Assembly: GCA_046299555.1 (NCBI GenBank)
Contig: JBKBHS010000004.1
Location: forward strand, 62,001-126,000
Source: CALKJP01 sp046299555
GTDB taxonomy: Bacteria; Bacteroidota; Bacteroidia; JACCXN01
Reading direction: 5' to 3'
Length of the DNA: 64,000 nucleotides
The notes beneath the pieces are model-generated. The model saw only the letters and a program-made list of their open reading frames with translations, searched no databases and was not told the DNA's origin. A program made the translations under genes and the position numbers. Each line of letters begins with the position of its first letter. Position 1 is the first letter of the stretch. Positions 9,620 through 19,210 of the stretch are shown here, piece by piece.

Positions 9620-12600
9620 ATGAACATAAAAATTACTATTCCTCTGTTAATTACTTTAGTTTTAGCCAATGTAAGGTTAAATGCGCAAAATTATCTGCTA
9701 AATGCATCAACCAATGGAACAACAATAAATACTTGTACCGGAAATTTTTACGACAGCGGAGGACCATCAGGAAACTATACTGCCAACCAAAATTTTACTA
9801 TTACCTTTTGCCCTGATAATTCAACAGGTTCTCATATAGTTTTTAATTTTTCTCAATTTGATATAGATAATAATTTACTCGGTGCAGATAATTTGATTGT
9901 GTATGATGGCCCGAGTACTGCTTCTCCCATATTAGGTACTTATAACAATGGTTTTTCTTTAAACGGTTTAACTTTAACAGCATCAAACGGCAATACAAGT
10001 GGATGTTTAACTTTTCAATTTACCTCATCTGCATTATTTAATGCAGCAGGATGGGCTGCAACAATTTCATGTCGTTATCCATGCCAGACTGTAAATGCTG
10101 CACTAGCAAGTTCAGTTCCTCCCGTAGTGAATAATGATTACATCAATGCCTGCCCGGGAGACATCATACAATTTAACGGCACTGGAATTTTTCCTCAAAA
10201 TAATACCAATTATACGCAATCTAATGCAACCTCATTATTTTATTGGGAGTTTGGTGATGGTAATACTGCAATTGGCCAGAATGTAACACACAGCTATCCT
10301 AATCCGGGTGGTTACCGTGTGAAATTAGTTGTAACCGATGTTAATGGATGCAGTAGTACTAATTTAATTGACAAACGTGTTCAGATAGCAGAACCTCCAA
10401 TATTTGCAGGTACATCAGCAACCCAATATACTATATGTTATGACGATTCAACAATTTTAACCGGTGTTGTAACACCAATTGAGTGGGAGGAAAGTCCACC
10501 GGATCCTATAATGGATACGGTATTTCTGCCTGATGGTATAGGGGTTTGTTATGAACCTACCATTACTTATGATATTTTTCCACCGGGAGCTACATTAACC
10601 AATATTAATCAACTGGTAGAAGTTTGGGCTATGCTCGAACATTCCTATTTGGGAGACTTGTGTATTTCTCTAATTTGTCCTAATGGACAAGAAGTTTATT
10701 TGCATAATCAAAATTGTGTTTTTCTTTCTACATTAAGTGGAGATTTAGGAGTACCGGTTACAGTCGGTAATGCTCCAGGAACACCCTATACATATTCATG
10801 GCCAACATCCGGTGCAACTTATGGTACTATGCAAAATCCGGGAGCCGGAATTACAGGAGGAATGACACGTCCTGCCGGTTCTTATACATCAGAACAATCG
10901 TTAAATGGATTGTTGGGATGCCCTTTAAATGGCGATTGGACATTAAAAGTATGTGATACTCAAACTCAAGATGACGGATATTGTTTTGGATTTGGTATTA
11001 CATTCGATTCTTCATTATATGCTAACTTATGGAGTTTTACTCCTGTAATAACTTCAACACAATGGTTACCAGGAACCGGATTAACAGCTACAAGTTCAAC
11101 AACTGCACAGGTAGGACCTTTTGCTGCAAATCAGGCTGGAACCTATACATATACTTTTCAAGCTACTGATGATTTTGGTTGTGTAAATGATACATCAATC
11201 ACAATTACAGTACTAGGTCCTAACGACCCATTATGTGGTTGTAATATGCCATTTCCTGATGCCGGAAATGATACTACTGTTTGCAGCCTTAATTTTACAT
11301 TTAATGCAACTGTACCCGTTGGTGTTGGAACATGGACAGGCCCTGCAGGGGTTGTTTTTAATAATGCTAACAGCCCAAATGCAACTGTTACGGTGCCTTC
11401 ACCCGGAACTTATACATTTTATTGGACCGATAATAATACCGCTCCTTGTATTGTTACTGATAGTATTACTATAACTTTTACAGCACCGCCAACTGTTAAT
11501 GCCGGTGCAGACCAAACTATAAACTGTGGGCAAACAGCTACGTTTACAGCAACAACTACTAATACTGGAACATATACATATACTTGGAATCCCGGAAACG
11601 TAAGTGGAGCTACTTTTACAACAGGAGTTGCAGGTACCTATATTGTTACCATTTCAGGAAACGGTTGTGTTAATTATGATACCGTTGTTGTAACACAGAA
11701 TCCAAGCATACAAGTTAGTTTAGGCCCTGATGTAAATTTTGGATGTGGAGCCATTGGTACTTTAAATGCAACAGTTACTAATGCTGCAGGAAATGTTACC
11801 TATTTATGGAGTCCCGGAAATCAAACTACATCGAGCATTAATATTACAAATCCCGGAACTTATATTGTTACTGTAAGTGATGGCACACCTTGCACTGATT
11901 CTGATACCATTCTTGTTACATTTGATCAATTTCCAACAGCTTTATTTTCTAATAATAATGTTTGTGCAGGGCAATCAACCTCATTTAGTGATTTGTCAGT
12001 AGCTAACACAGGTGTCATTAATAGTTGGAATTGGAACTTTGGAGATAATGTTGGAACATCGAATTTGCAAAATCCTAATTATATTTATACCCATGACGGA
12101 ACCTATAATGTTACACTAATAGTAGGTACAAGTGCGGGTTGCAGTGATACAATTACACAATCAATAACAATTCATCCAATACCACAAGCCGATTTTACTG
12201 CTGATATATTAGAAGGATGTATGCCATTAACAGTTAATTTTTCAGATATGTCAACTATCAGCACTGGTAACATTATTTCTTGGCAATGGAATTTTGGAAA
12301 TAATCAAGGGTCTATTCAGCAAAATCCGCAACATACATTTACTAATAGTGGAACATATTCTGTTAGCCTTACAATTACTTCAAATAATGGATGTACAAAT
12401 TCAATTACAAAAAGCAATTACATTCAAGTATATCCTTATCCAATAGCTAATTTTGATTATTCGCCCAAAGATGCTGATTTGACAATACTAAATCCAAGCG
12501 TTAGTTTTTATGATTTATCGGTAGGTGCTACGCAATGGCAATGGTCTTTTGGCGATGGAGACTCTTCTATTATTCAAAACCCAATTCATACCTATGAGAT

Positions 12601-12961
12601 AGATGGAGAATATGAAGTTGTTTTACTGGTAGAAAATCAATGGGGATGTATTGACTCAACTAAAAAAGTTTTAAAGGTATTACCCGAATTTACATTCTAT
12701 ATTCCTAATGCATTTACTCCCAATTATGATAAGCATAATCAATATTTTAATGGCAAAGGAATTGGAATTAGTGAATACGAATTAACTATTTTTGACAGAT
12801 GGGGGGAACGAATATTTACAACTAATAGTTTAATACATGGATGGGATGGCACTTTTAAAGGAGTTGAAGCGCAACAAGATGTTTATGTTTATACGGTTAA
12901 AATAAAAGATGTATTAAATAGAAACCACAGTTATACCGGGCATTTTAGTTTAATTCGATAG
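9620..12961 (+). CDS. Large secreted CUB/PKD multidomain protein with T9SS type B (gliding-motility) C-terminus
   Basis: An 1113-residue secreted, probably cell-surface protein. After a signal peptide (residues 1-22) I read a CUB-like domain (about 30-150; CTGNFYDSGGPSGNY), a PKD domain (about 175-255; YWEFGDGNTAIGQNVTHSYP), a proprotein-convertase P-like domain (about 293-455; LVEVWAMLEHSYLGDLCISL) and Ig/PKD-like repeats (540-770). Three further PKD domains follow at about 773, 854 and 940. The last 90 residues (FYIPNAFTPNYDKHNQYF ... WDGTFKG ... GHFSLIR) are the gliding-motility-associated, type B sorting domain. Related proteins are often adhesins or carbohydrate-binding proteins. No catalytic domain is visible. 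It is convergent with the OmpA gene, with a gap of only 7 bases. Confidence 0.87.
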   Translation: MNIKITIPLLITLVLANVRLNAQNYLLNASTNGTTINTCTGNFYDSGGPSGNYTANQNFTITFCPDNSTGSHIVFNFSQFDIDNNLLGADNLIVYDGPSTASPILGTYNNGFSLNGLTLTASNGNTSGCLTFQFTSSALFNAAGWAATISCRYPCQTVNAALASSVPPVVNNDYINACPGDIIQFNGTGIFPQNNTNYTQSNATSLFYWEFGDGNTAIGQNVTHSYPNPGGYRVKLVVTDVNGCSSTNLIDKRVQIAEPPIFAGTSATQYTICYDDSTILTGVVTPIEWEESPPDPIMDTVFLPDGIGVCYEPTITYDIFPPGATLTNINQLVEVWAMLEHSYLGDLCISLICPNGQEVYLHNQNCVFLSTLSGDLGVPVTVGNAPGTPYTYSWPTSGATYGTMQNPGAGITGGMTRPAGSYTSEQSLNGLLGCPLNGDWTLKVCDTQTQDDGYCFGFGITFDSSLYANLWSFTPVITSTQWLPGTGLTATSSTTAQVGPFAANQAGTYTYTFQATDDFGCVNDTSITITVLGPNDPLCGCNMPFPDAGNDTTVCSLNFTFNATVPVGVGTWTGPAGVVFNNANSPNATVTVPSPGTYTFYWTDNNTAPCIVTDSITITFTAPPTVNAGADQTINCGQTATFTATTTNTGTYTYTWNPGNVSGATFTTGVAGTYIVTISGNGCVNYDTVVVTQNPSIQVSLGPDVNFGCGAIGTLNATVTNAAGNVTYLWSPGNQTTSSINITNPGTYIVTVSDGTPCTDSDTILVTFDQFPTALFSNNNVCAGQSTSFSDLSVANTGVINSWNWNFGDNVGTSNLQNPNYIYTHDGTYNVTLIVGTSAGCSDTITQSITIHPIPQADFTADILEGCMPLTVNFSDMSTISTGNIISWQWNFGNNQGSIQQNPQHTFTNSGTYSVSLTITSNNGCTNSITKSNYIQVYPYPIANFDYSPKDADLTILNPSVSFYDLSVGATQWQWSFGDGDSSIIQNPIHTYEIDGEYEVVLLVENQWGCIDSTKKVLKVLPEFTFYIPNAFTPNYDKHNQYFNGKGIGISEYELTIFDRWGERIFTTNSLIHGWDGTFKGVEAQQDVYVYTVKIKDVLNRNHSYTGHFSLIR

Positions 12962-12968
12962 TTATAAA

Positions 12969-14954
12969 TTACATTTCGATTATTACAAATTCAGTTCTTC
13001 TGTTTATTGCTCTGTTTGCATCGCTATTGTTTGGAACTAACGGCTTTGTTTCGCCAAAACCTTTAAATTGTAAGCGCTCTTTACTTATGCCTTTTTCTTG
13101 CAAATATTGAGTAACAGAAAAAGCCCTATCAGTAGATAATACTAAGTTTGCTGCGTCATTTCCCACATCATCGGTATGTCCGTGAATTGCTAGTTTAATA
13201 TTGGGATTTTCATTTAAATAATTGATTAATTCATCCAATATAAGCAATGATTCAGACGTTAGTTCAGCTGAATTTGTTTTGTAATTGATATTATTTAATC
13301 GGTAGGAGCTGCCAATTTTTAATTCACTAATTTCTGCATTGGCAATAATTGGTTTATACGGATTCCCTGGTTCAACTTTAATAAGTTGCGATTGAAAAGC
13401 CATTTCAGGAGCTTTTATCGTGAGGGTTAATTGTTCCGGTTTTTTAACAGCTACAACGGCTACATATTTCCCATCATTGGCATCTACATCAAATGTAGCT
13501 TTTTCTTTTGTTTCAGGATTTTTAATTTCTACTATAGCGTTTTGAGGTGGTGTGCCGTCAATAGTTTTTACTTCACCTTTAATAAATACTACTTGTTCCG
13601 GACGTGCTTCTTTGTACAATTCAAATGAAAAAATATCATATCCTCCTTTTGCTTTAGGGCCTTTAATAGCGCTTGACGAAAAGTAACCTAATTTACCATC
13701 GGTGCTAACAAAAAAACCAACTTCATCTTCTTCGCTATTTATTGGATAACCTAAGTTTATAGGTTTATTCCATTTTCCTTTTTCATCAGCTTTGATATAA
13801 AAAATATCATATTTTCCAACTCCCGGATGGCCATCTGAAGAGAAATATAATGTTTGACTATCGGAATGTAGAAAAGGCGATTTTTCGTTTCCATCCGTAT
13901 TAATAGGAGGACCTAAATTTTGAGCAGGGCCCCAATTTCCTGTTGCATCTCGCTCAGCTTTGTATAAATCCATTCCTTTACTTCCGGCTCTTGCAGAAGC
14001 AAAATAAAGAGTTTTATTATCAGCTGAAATGCTTGGTTGGGCTTCCCAGCCATCGGAAGTATTAATGTTTGGGCCTAAGTTTTTGGGTTCAGTCCATTGT
14101 CCGTTAATGTTATCCGAAACGAAAATATCACAATTTATGCGACCATTAAATGGTTTGCAAATGGTAAGGTACATATGTTTATTATCGGGGGTAAGCGATG
14201 CGCCTCCGTAATTATCGCATAAATTAAATGGGGGAGGAAATGGTGTTCCAACATCAAATAAATTTTCACCTTTTCTCTTGGCATACGAAAATTCTTCAAC
14301 AGTTTTTGGGGTTAAATCATCGAGTTTTTTTCGTTCCAAACGTCTTGTAAAAAGCAATAATTCATTATCCGGTGAAATAATGGCAAGGTATTCATCATCT
14401 TTGGTAGAAGTTTCGGCAACACTGGAAGGATTAAAAGGGCGAGGGTTCTCAAAAATATCTGCTAAAGTTTTTGCTGATTTTTTCATTTGTTCAGCCATGT
14501 TGTAGTCCTCATCTTTTTTAATGAGATCAACATTTTTCATAAATCTATCAAGTAGTTTGGCGCATTCGGTATATTTTCTTTCTCCATATCTAATTTGAGC
14601 TAAATAAAAGTAAGTGTATGGACTGTAATCCGGACAATTATTAATTACAACTTGTAAATATTTTTCTGCATTTTTAAATGATTGCCCTTCAACGCGGGCT
14701 GTTTTAATTATTTCTTCTGCCATTAAAAAGTTGGCTTCCGCATAATCGGGTTCTAATTCTAAAGCTTCACGCAAAAATTTTAATCGTTCTTTTTTATCAT
14801 ACTTCTTTTTATTTTGAGCTTCTTTATAAAGCTTTTCTGCTTTCTTATTGCTCACTGGAGGACATGCCCCTTCTTTTTCTTCTTGAGCAATAGTTTTATT
14901 AAATAAAAAAATTATTGAGAAAAATATAATTAAATATAAACGGTGTTGTAACAT
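12969..14954 (-). CDS. OmpA-family protein with TPR, PD40 propeller and peptidoglycan-binding domain
   Basis: A 661-residue envelope protein. A signal peptide ends near TIAQ. TPR-like helices follow (about 35-130), then WD40-like PD40 repeats (about 180-440; for example PSISADNKTLYFASARAG), a carboxypeptidase-regulatory-like beta domain (about 455-545) and a C-terminal OmpA domain (about 555-661; IHGHTDDVGNDAANLVLSTDRA, GFGETKPLVPN, RRTEFVIIE). The architecture matches the PorE/OmpA-PD40 type found in Bacteroidota, some members of which anchor T9SS to peptidoglycan. Assigning it as PorE would need comparison with characterised proteins, since these genomes carry several paralogues. Confidence 0.88.
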   Translation of the reverse strand: MLQHRLYLIIFFSIIFLFNKTIAQEEKEGACPPVSNKKAEKLYKEAQNKKKYDKKERLKFLREALELEPDYAEANFLMAEEIIKTARVEGQSFKNAEKYLQVVINNCPDYSPYTYFYLAQIRYGERKYTECAKLLDRFMKNVDLIKKDEDYNMAEQMKKSAKTLADIFENPRPFNPSSVAETSTKDDEYLAIISPDNELLLFTRRLERKKLDDLTPKTVEEFSYAKRKGENLFDVGTPFPPPFNLCDNYGGASLTPDNKHMYLTICKPFNGRINCDIFVSDNINGQWTEPKNLGPNINTSDGWEAQPSISADNKTLYFASARAGSKGMDLYKAERDATGNWGPAQNLGPPINTDGNEKSPFLHSDSQTLYFSSDGHPGVGKYDIFYIKADEKGKWNKPINLGYPINSEEDEVGFFVSTDGKLGYFSSSAIKGPKAKGGYDIFSFELYKEARPEQVVFIKGEVKTIDGTPPQNAIVEIKNPETKEKATFDVDANDGKYVAVVAVKKPEQLTLTIKAPEMAFQSQLIKVEPGNPYKPIIANAEISELKIGSSYRLNNINYKTNSAELTSESLLILDELINYLNENPNIKLAIHGHTDDVGNDAANLVLSTDRAFSVTQYLQEKGISKERLQFKGFGETKPLVPNNSDANRAINRRTEFVIIEM

Positions 14955-14959
14955 TGTTT

Positions 14960-15009
14960 AAAAATTAAAACGTCATTGCATGATTACGTTTTGTAATTGC
15001 AATGACGTT
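14960..15009 (-). terminator. Terminator of the AsmA-like gene
   Basis: A long hairpin with outer arms AACGTCATTGCA (14969-14980) and TGCAATGACGTT (14998-15009) and an inner stem ATTAC/GTAAT. Read on the minus strand it is followed by TTTTAATTTTT. It lies just past the stop codon at 15025. Confidence 0.8.
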
Positions 15010-15024
15010 AAATTACAAATAAAA

Positions 15025-17823
15025 TTATTTTAAGGCGTCTGCTTTTTTGCGAGCTTCATTCATCACGTTGTCGGCATTGGTGTTAGCTTCGTTTTCTACT
15101 TTTTTGGCTTTTTCCTCACCTTCTTTTCTAACCTTGTCGGCAGCAGCTTTAGCAGCAGCTTTTTCTAAAGGATTTTTTGCCTGTGATTCAATTTTTTGAG
15201 CTTGAGCATTTGCTTCTGAACGAATTTGATCTGCTAAGCGTTTCCCTTCAGCTTTAATTTGATCGGCTTTTGCTTGGGCATCTTTCAGAATTTTTTCTGC
15301 TTCTGCACTCGCCTTAGCTTTTGCATCTTCTACTACTTCTTTTACTTTTTCCTCAACTTTTTCTTTTACTTGCTCTTTAATACTTTCCATAGCATCTTTC
15401 CCTTTTTCATGAAGGTTTGTTTTTATGGTAGGTTTTTGAACAGTTCCGCCAATAAATATATCTACATTAATTATTTCTCCTATATTAGCATTAATACCTT
15501 GTTGTGCTGCTTGAGTAGTTAAATTGTTTAATACAGCATTTGCGGCACCACCAAAGCGACTGCGAGGAATATTCATAGACCATACATAATCAATGGTTTG
15601 ATCAAATCCATTAGAACCTCCAACTTTACCTGATATATCTCCAAATTTAATATCGGTAGGATCTACTTGTACACGCCCGTCTTTAAATTTAAAGGAAACA
15701 TTTATATTGTTTAATGCTAATTTCTTAAACTGATCCATTTTTAGAGCATCGGCAATTTTATTGGTAGGCTCAAAATTTTGAATAACTACACTATTGGTAG
15801 AAAGCTTGCCGCCACCCGTTAATGAATTTAAAACAGGTTCCATTTTTTCATCTAAATAGCCTGTAACGCTCATTTGTGTTGAAAATTTACCAAAAGCTGT
15901 TTTGGCAATAGGAGCCATTTTTTCAACGGTATTAAAAGTTGTAACAGTTTTTTGTATATCAAAATTGGCTATATCTAAATAGAAATCAATACCGGGCTTT
16001 TTAACATCTTTTGTTTCATAGTAACCTCTCATTGTCATAACTCCATCCAGTAAATTCATTTTTAAATTATCTAATGATACTTTACTATCGGCAATACTAA
16101 CAGCCCCTGAAACATTGGTCATTTCTATATTATCATATATTAATTTTCCAATGTTTGTATTCATTTTGAAATTAATATTTCCAGGCACTTCAATAACAGA
16201 AAGTGGTGTTTCTTCTTCAGTGGTAGTTGTGGTTGTAGCACTTTCTTCTTCTGTCATAAATTCATTCAAATCCATTAAGGTTGAATTCATAATAAAGTTG
16301 CCTTTAAGCACTCCATCATCTTTAAGCGCATATTCTAAAAATTGCTCCATTTTGCCGCTGGCATTGATATCTGATTTTCCAATTTTAGCTTCTAATGCAG
16401 AAAGTTCAACAATTTTAGGAGAGAAGTTTAAATACATTTTTTTCAGATTTACATCATAAGCCAAGTCCTTGCTTTTATAATCCATATCCAACACCATTAA
16501 CTGACCGGCAAATTCAAACTTATCGTATTGTTCTTTTTCTAATGCAGATACATTTCCTTTTAAGGTAACATCTGAAACAATGGTGCCATTTAAGCTTTGT
16601 CCTTCTTCAAGAGGTATAAATTCTTTAACGCTGCTTAAAATTACTTTTCCTTTTATTTCACCATTTACATATGGGTCTGAAACAGGGGTTTTAATGAGCA
16701 TACGAATATCCACCGGATTTTCGGCCATTTCAACATGAAATTTCTTAATGTCAATAACTGTTTTATCCGGATTTCCATCAGGATTGTCAACACGTAAATC
16801 TATGTTGATATTGTTTACAGCCTTTGGCAAATCAGGGTATTTAAACATGGCATTATCTACCAATAATTTTAAACCAAAGGCAGGCATTGAATTAGTTGCT
16901 TCGTTGTATTTCCCTTTTACATACCCATCTAAGCCTAATTTACCACTAGTTTGAACAGATGCAAAATCTTTAGCATAAACTGCAGGTACTAATGAAAGTA
17001 AATTTTTAAAATCAGTTTTCTTGGCAAAATAGGTCATGTCCATTTCAATTGTTTCGGTTGGCATGGCTACAAATCCATCAAATCCAAGAAACAATTCGTT
17101 TAACTGCAATTCGTTTTCTTTAAAGGTATATTTAGAGCGAACATTGTCAATATCTATATCGAATTTTAAACGTGTATTAACTTTATTTAAATAAGTAATT
17201 CCATCCATTTTATAAGTTAATGCATCAATGGATGTATTTGTTACAAGTGTAAATAAATCTTGAGTAAAATCTCCTTCTCCCGAATGGTTTAAATTAACTA
17301 GTTCTGCATACATATTTCCGTCTCTATCGTCATACACTACATAAGCATTATTAATTTCATAGTTGTTTAATGTCAAGCTGAATTTTGATGGCTCTGATGC
17401 AGTTTCAGGAGCTTGTTCTTCTGATGGTATGGTAATATCCCAGTTAGCTTTTCCGCCTTTTAATACAATAGCTTTGATACGAGGTTCATTAAGTTTTATA
17501 GTTTTAATTTTAATTTGATCACCATTTATCACACTCATTAAATCAATTGTAAAAACAAAGTTTTTAATGGATGCTAATGTGTCTTTTTCAAATTCTTCAA
17601 TACCAACTAAACTGAAATCATTTAGCTCAAAAGTGAAATTTGGAAAACTTTTAATCAGGCTTAAATCAAAGGAGGTATAATCCATTTTTGCACGAAGATT
17701 TTTACTGGCTTCGTCTTTTATCATCTGGTTAATTTTGTCTTTAAATAAAAATGGAAGCGCAATTAAAATTCCGATAAATAAAACAAAGAATACCGCAATA
17801 CCGATAAAAATTTTCTTTTTCAT
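15025..17823 (-). CDS. AsmA-family envelope protein with a long Ala/Lys/Glu coiled-coil tail
   Basis: A 932-residue protein anchored by an N-terminal membrane helix (about residues 4-27). The body starts with the pattern seen in Bacteroidota AsmA proteins (SFDLSLIKSFPNFTFELNDFSL ... LNEPRIKAIVLKGGKANWDI) and continues as repeated beta strands. AsmA-like proteins form long periplasmic grooves that move lipids toward the outer membrane or affect its assembly. The last 150 or so residues differ: a low-complexity helical tail rich in A, K and E (AKASAEAEKILKDAQAKAD, EANAQAQKIESQAKN), which resembles the stalk of ATP-synthase subunit b and probably forms a coiled coil. A -7 box lies 30 bases upstream. 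Confidence 0.82.
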   Translation of the reverse strand: MKKKIFIGIAVFFVLFIGILIALPFLFKDKINQMIKDEASKNLRAKMDYTSFDLSLIKSFPNFTFELNDFSLVGIEEFEKDTLASIKNFVFTIDLMSVINGDQIKIKTIKLNEPRIKAIVLKGGKANWDITIPSEEQAPETASEPSKFSLTLNNYEINNAYVVYDDRDGNMYAELVNLNHSGEGDFTQDLFTLVTNTSIDALTYKMDGITYLNKVNTRLKFDIDIDNVRSKYTFKENELQLNELFLGFDGFVAMPTETIEMDMTYFAKKTDFKNLLSLVPAVYAKDFASVQTSGKLGLDGYVKGKYNEATNSMPAFGLKLLVDNAMFKYPDLPKAVNNINIDLRVDNPDGNPDKTVIDIKKFHVEMAENPVDIRMLIKTPVSDPYVNGEIKGKVILSSVKEFIPLEEGQSLNGTIVSDVTLKGNVSALEKEQYDKFEFAGQLMVLDMDYKSKDLAYDVNLKKMYLNFSPKIVELSALEAKIGKSDINASGKMEQFLEYALKDDGVLKGNFIMNSTLMDLNEFMTEEESATTTTTTEEETPLSVIEVPGNINFKMNTNIGKLIYDNIEMTNVSGAVSIADSKVSLDNLKMNLLDGVMTMRGYYETKDVKKPGIDFYLDIANFDIQKTVTTFNTVEKMAPIAKTAFGKFSTQMSVTGYLDEKMEPVLNSLTGGGKLSTNSVVIQNFEPTNKIADALKMDQFKKLALNNINVSFKFKDGRVQVDPTDIKFGDISGKVGGSNGFDQTIDYVWSMNIPRSRFGGAANAVLNNLTTQAAQQGINANIGEIINVDIFIGGTVQKPTIKTNLHEKGKDAMESIKEQVKEKVEEKVKEVVEDAKAKASAEAEKILKDAQAKADQIKAEGKRLADQIRSEANAQAQKIESQAKNPLEKAAAKAAADKVRKEGEEKAKKVENEANTNADNVMNEARKKADALK

Positions 17824-17853
17824 AATTTTTTAAGTTTGGATTTAAAAGTTTAA

Positions 17854-17861
17854 CAAAGTTA
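17854..17861 (-). promoter_or_regulatory. Probable -7 box of the AsmA-like gene
   Basis: On the minus strand this reads TAACTTTG, an exact match to TAnnTTTG, 30 bases before the ATG at 17823. No -33 element at the expected distance is obvious. Confidence 0.4.
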
Positions 17862-17903
17862 ATTAACAAAATGCTGTAACAATTAAGATAGAATTAAATT
17901 TAG

Positions 17904-19145
17904 TTAAGATTTTGAATCAACAATCGTTGCAACCATAATATCGCTGGTTACATTGGTTACCGTACGGCACATATCTAGTATTCTGTCAACTGCAAAAATT
18001 AATGCCAATCCCTCTGGATTTATTCCTACTGATTGTAAAATAATTACCAACATAACCATTCCTGCCCCAGGAACAGGAGCTGCGCCTATAGAAGCTAATG
18101 TTGCGGTAAGTACAATAGTTAACTGCTGAGGTAAATTTAATTCCATTCCATATACTTGTGCTATAAAAACAGCTGCTACAGCCTGATATAAGCTTGTTCC
18201 ATCCATGTTTATAGTAGCTCCTAATGGAAGAACAAAACCTGATGTTTCTTCTTTTAACTTCAGATTTTTTTCGCAGCACTCCAATGTAACAGGCAAGGTA
18301 GCTGCACTTGAACTAGTGGAAAATGCTAAGGTTTGAGCAGGTAAAATTCCTTTGAAAAAATCTTTGATAGAGCGTTTGGTGAAAATTTTTAAATAGATGG
18401 GATAAATTAAGCAAATCATTAACACTAAGCCTAAAACTACTGTAATGGAATAAACTCCTAAAGCTTTTAGCATAGATATATCAGCTTCCAAAGATGCCAA
18501 CAACGCAAATACACCATAGGGGGCAGCTAACATTATTATGTCAACCATTTTTAAAATCACTTCGTTAATGGAGTTGAAAAAACTTTTTATTGGTGCAGTT
18601 TTATTTTCAGGTAGTAGTACCATAGCTATACCAAACAACATAGCAAAAAATATTACTTGCAACATTCGGGTATTATCGCTCATAGCTCCAAATAGGTTAT
18701 CAGGCACAATATCTATCAATGGTTGTAAAGGGCCACGTTTACTTACTGATGCAGCTACCTCAATTTTTTCGCTTGCTTTTGCAGCAAAGGATTGCTGTAA
18801 TTCTATTCGCTTTGATTCTTCAATACTTTTACCCGGTTGTAAAATATTTACCAATAATAATCCAATGCTTATGGCAATTATTGTGGTAGAAATATATAGG
18901 GCGATGGTTTTTCCTCCCATTTTAGATAATTGAGAAATATCTTTTAGATTACTGATACCATCAATTAAGGATACAATTACTAAAGGAACCGCTATTAATT
19001 TTAAGAGATTAATAAAAATAGTTCCAAAAGGCTTTATCCAATCAATTGTAAATGATGACCAACCTAATTGAGAAGAAACTAATCCCCAGATAATTCCTAA
19101 GAATAAACCAATAAGTATTTTCCAATGAAGCGCAAGTTTTGGCAT
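17904..19145 (-). CDS. Dicarboxylate/amino acid:cation symporter (DAACS, GltP-like)
   Basis: A 413-residue inner-membrane carrier predicted to import glutamate, aspartate or C4-dicarboxylates with Na+ or H+. Family signatures are present: the serine-rich hairpin motif (LAFSTSSSAATLPVTLECCE), the segment GATINMDGTSLYQAVAAVFIAQ split across the next helix, and a late helix with PVPGAGMVML. I chose ATG 19145. A TTG at 19160 is in frame, but it lies inside the terminator hairpin of the gene upstream. It is transcribed away from the desaturase terminator and followed by the AsmA-like gene promoter, so it is probably a single-gene unit. Confidence 0.9.
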   Translation of the reverse strand: MPKLALHWKILIGLFLGIIWGLVSSQLGWSSFTIDWIKPFGTIFINLLKLIAVPLVIVSLIDGISNLKDISQLSKMGGKTIALYISTTIIAISIGLLLVNILQPGKSIEESKRIELQQSFAAKASEKIEVAASVSKRGPLQPLIDIVPDNLFGAMSDNTRMLQVIFFAMLFGIAMVLLPENKTAPIKSFFNSINEVILKMVDIIMLAAPYGVFALLASLEADISMLKALGVYSITVVLGLVLMICLIYPIYLKIFTKRSIKDFFKGILPAQTLAFSTSSSAATLPVTLECCEKNLKLKEETSGFVLPLGATINMDGTSLYQAVAAVFIAQVYGMELNLPQQLTIVLTATLASIGAAPVPGAGMVMLVIILQSVGINPEGLALIFAVDRILDMCRTVTNVTSDIMVATIVDSKS

Positions 19146-19178
19146 AAAAAATCCTCTCAAATTTTGATTTGAGAGGAT
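19146..19178 (-). terminator. Terminator of the fatty acid desaturase gene, abutting the symporter start
   Basis: On the minus strand ATCCTCTCAAAT and ATTTGAGAGGAT pair perfectly (12 bases) around the loop CAAA (19151-19178), followed by a T run that ends directly at the symporter ATG (19145). Confidence 0.85.
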
Positions 19179-19210
19179 AAAAGTAATGAATTTAAGCGTT
19201 GTTTTAAAAC

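Noticed and set aside
12962..12968. Bidirectional terminator between the CUB/PKD and OmpA genes
   Set aside because: The 7-base gap between the stops has no hairpin; any terminator would be inside the coding ends and I do not see one.
16115..16459. 114-codon plus-strand frame inside the AsmA gene
   Set aside because: Antisense shadow of a long, well-supported minus-strand gene; low-complexity product.
19146..19160. TTG start of the symporter at 19160
   Set aside because: It lies within the terminator hairpin of the desaturase; ATG 19145 fits the family N-terminus.
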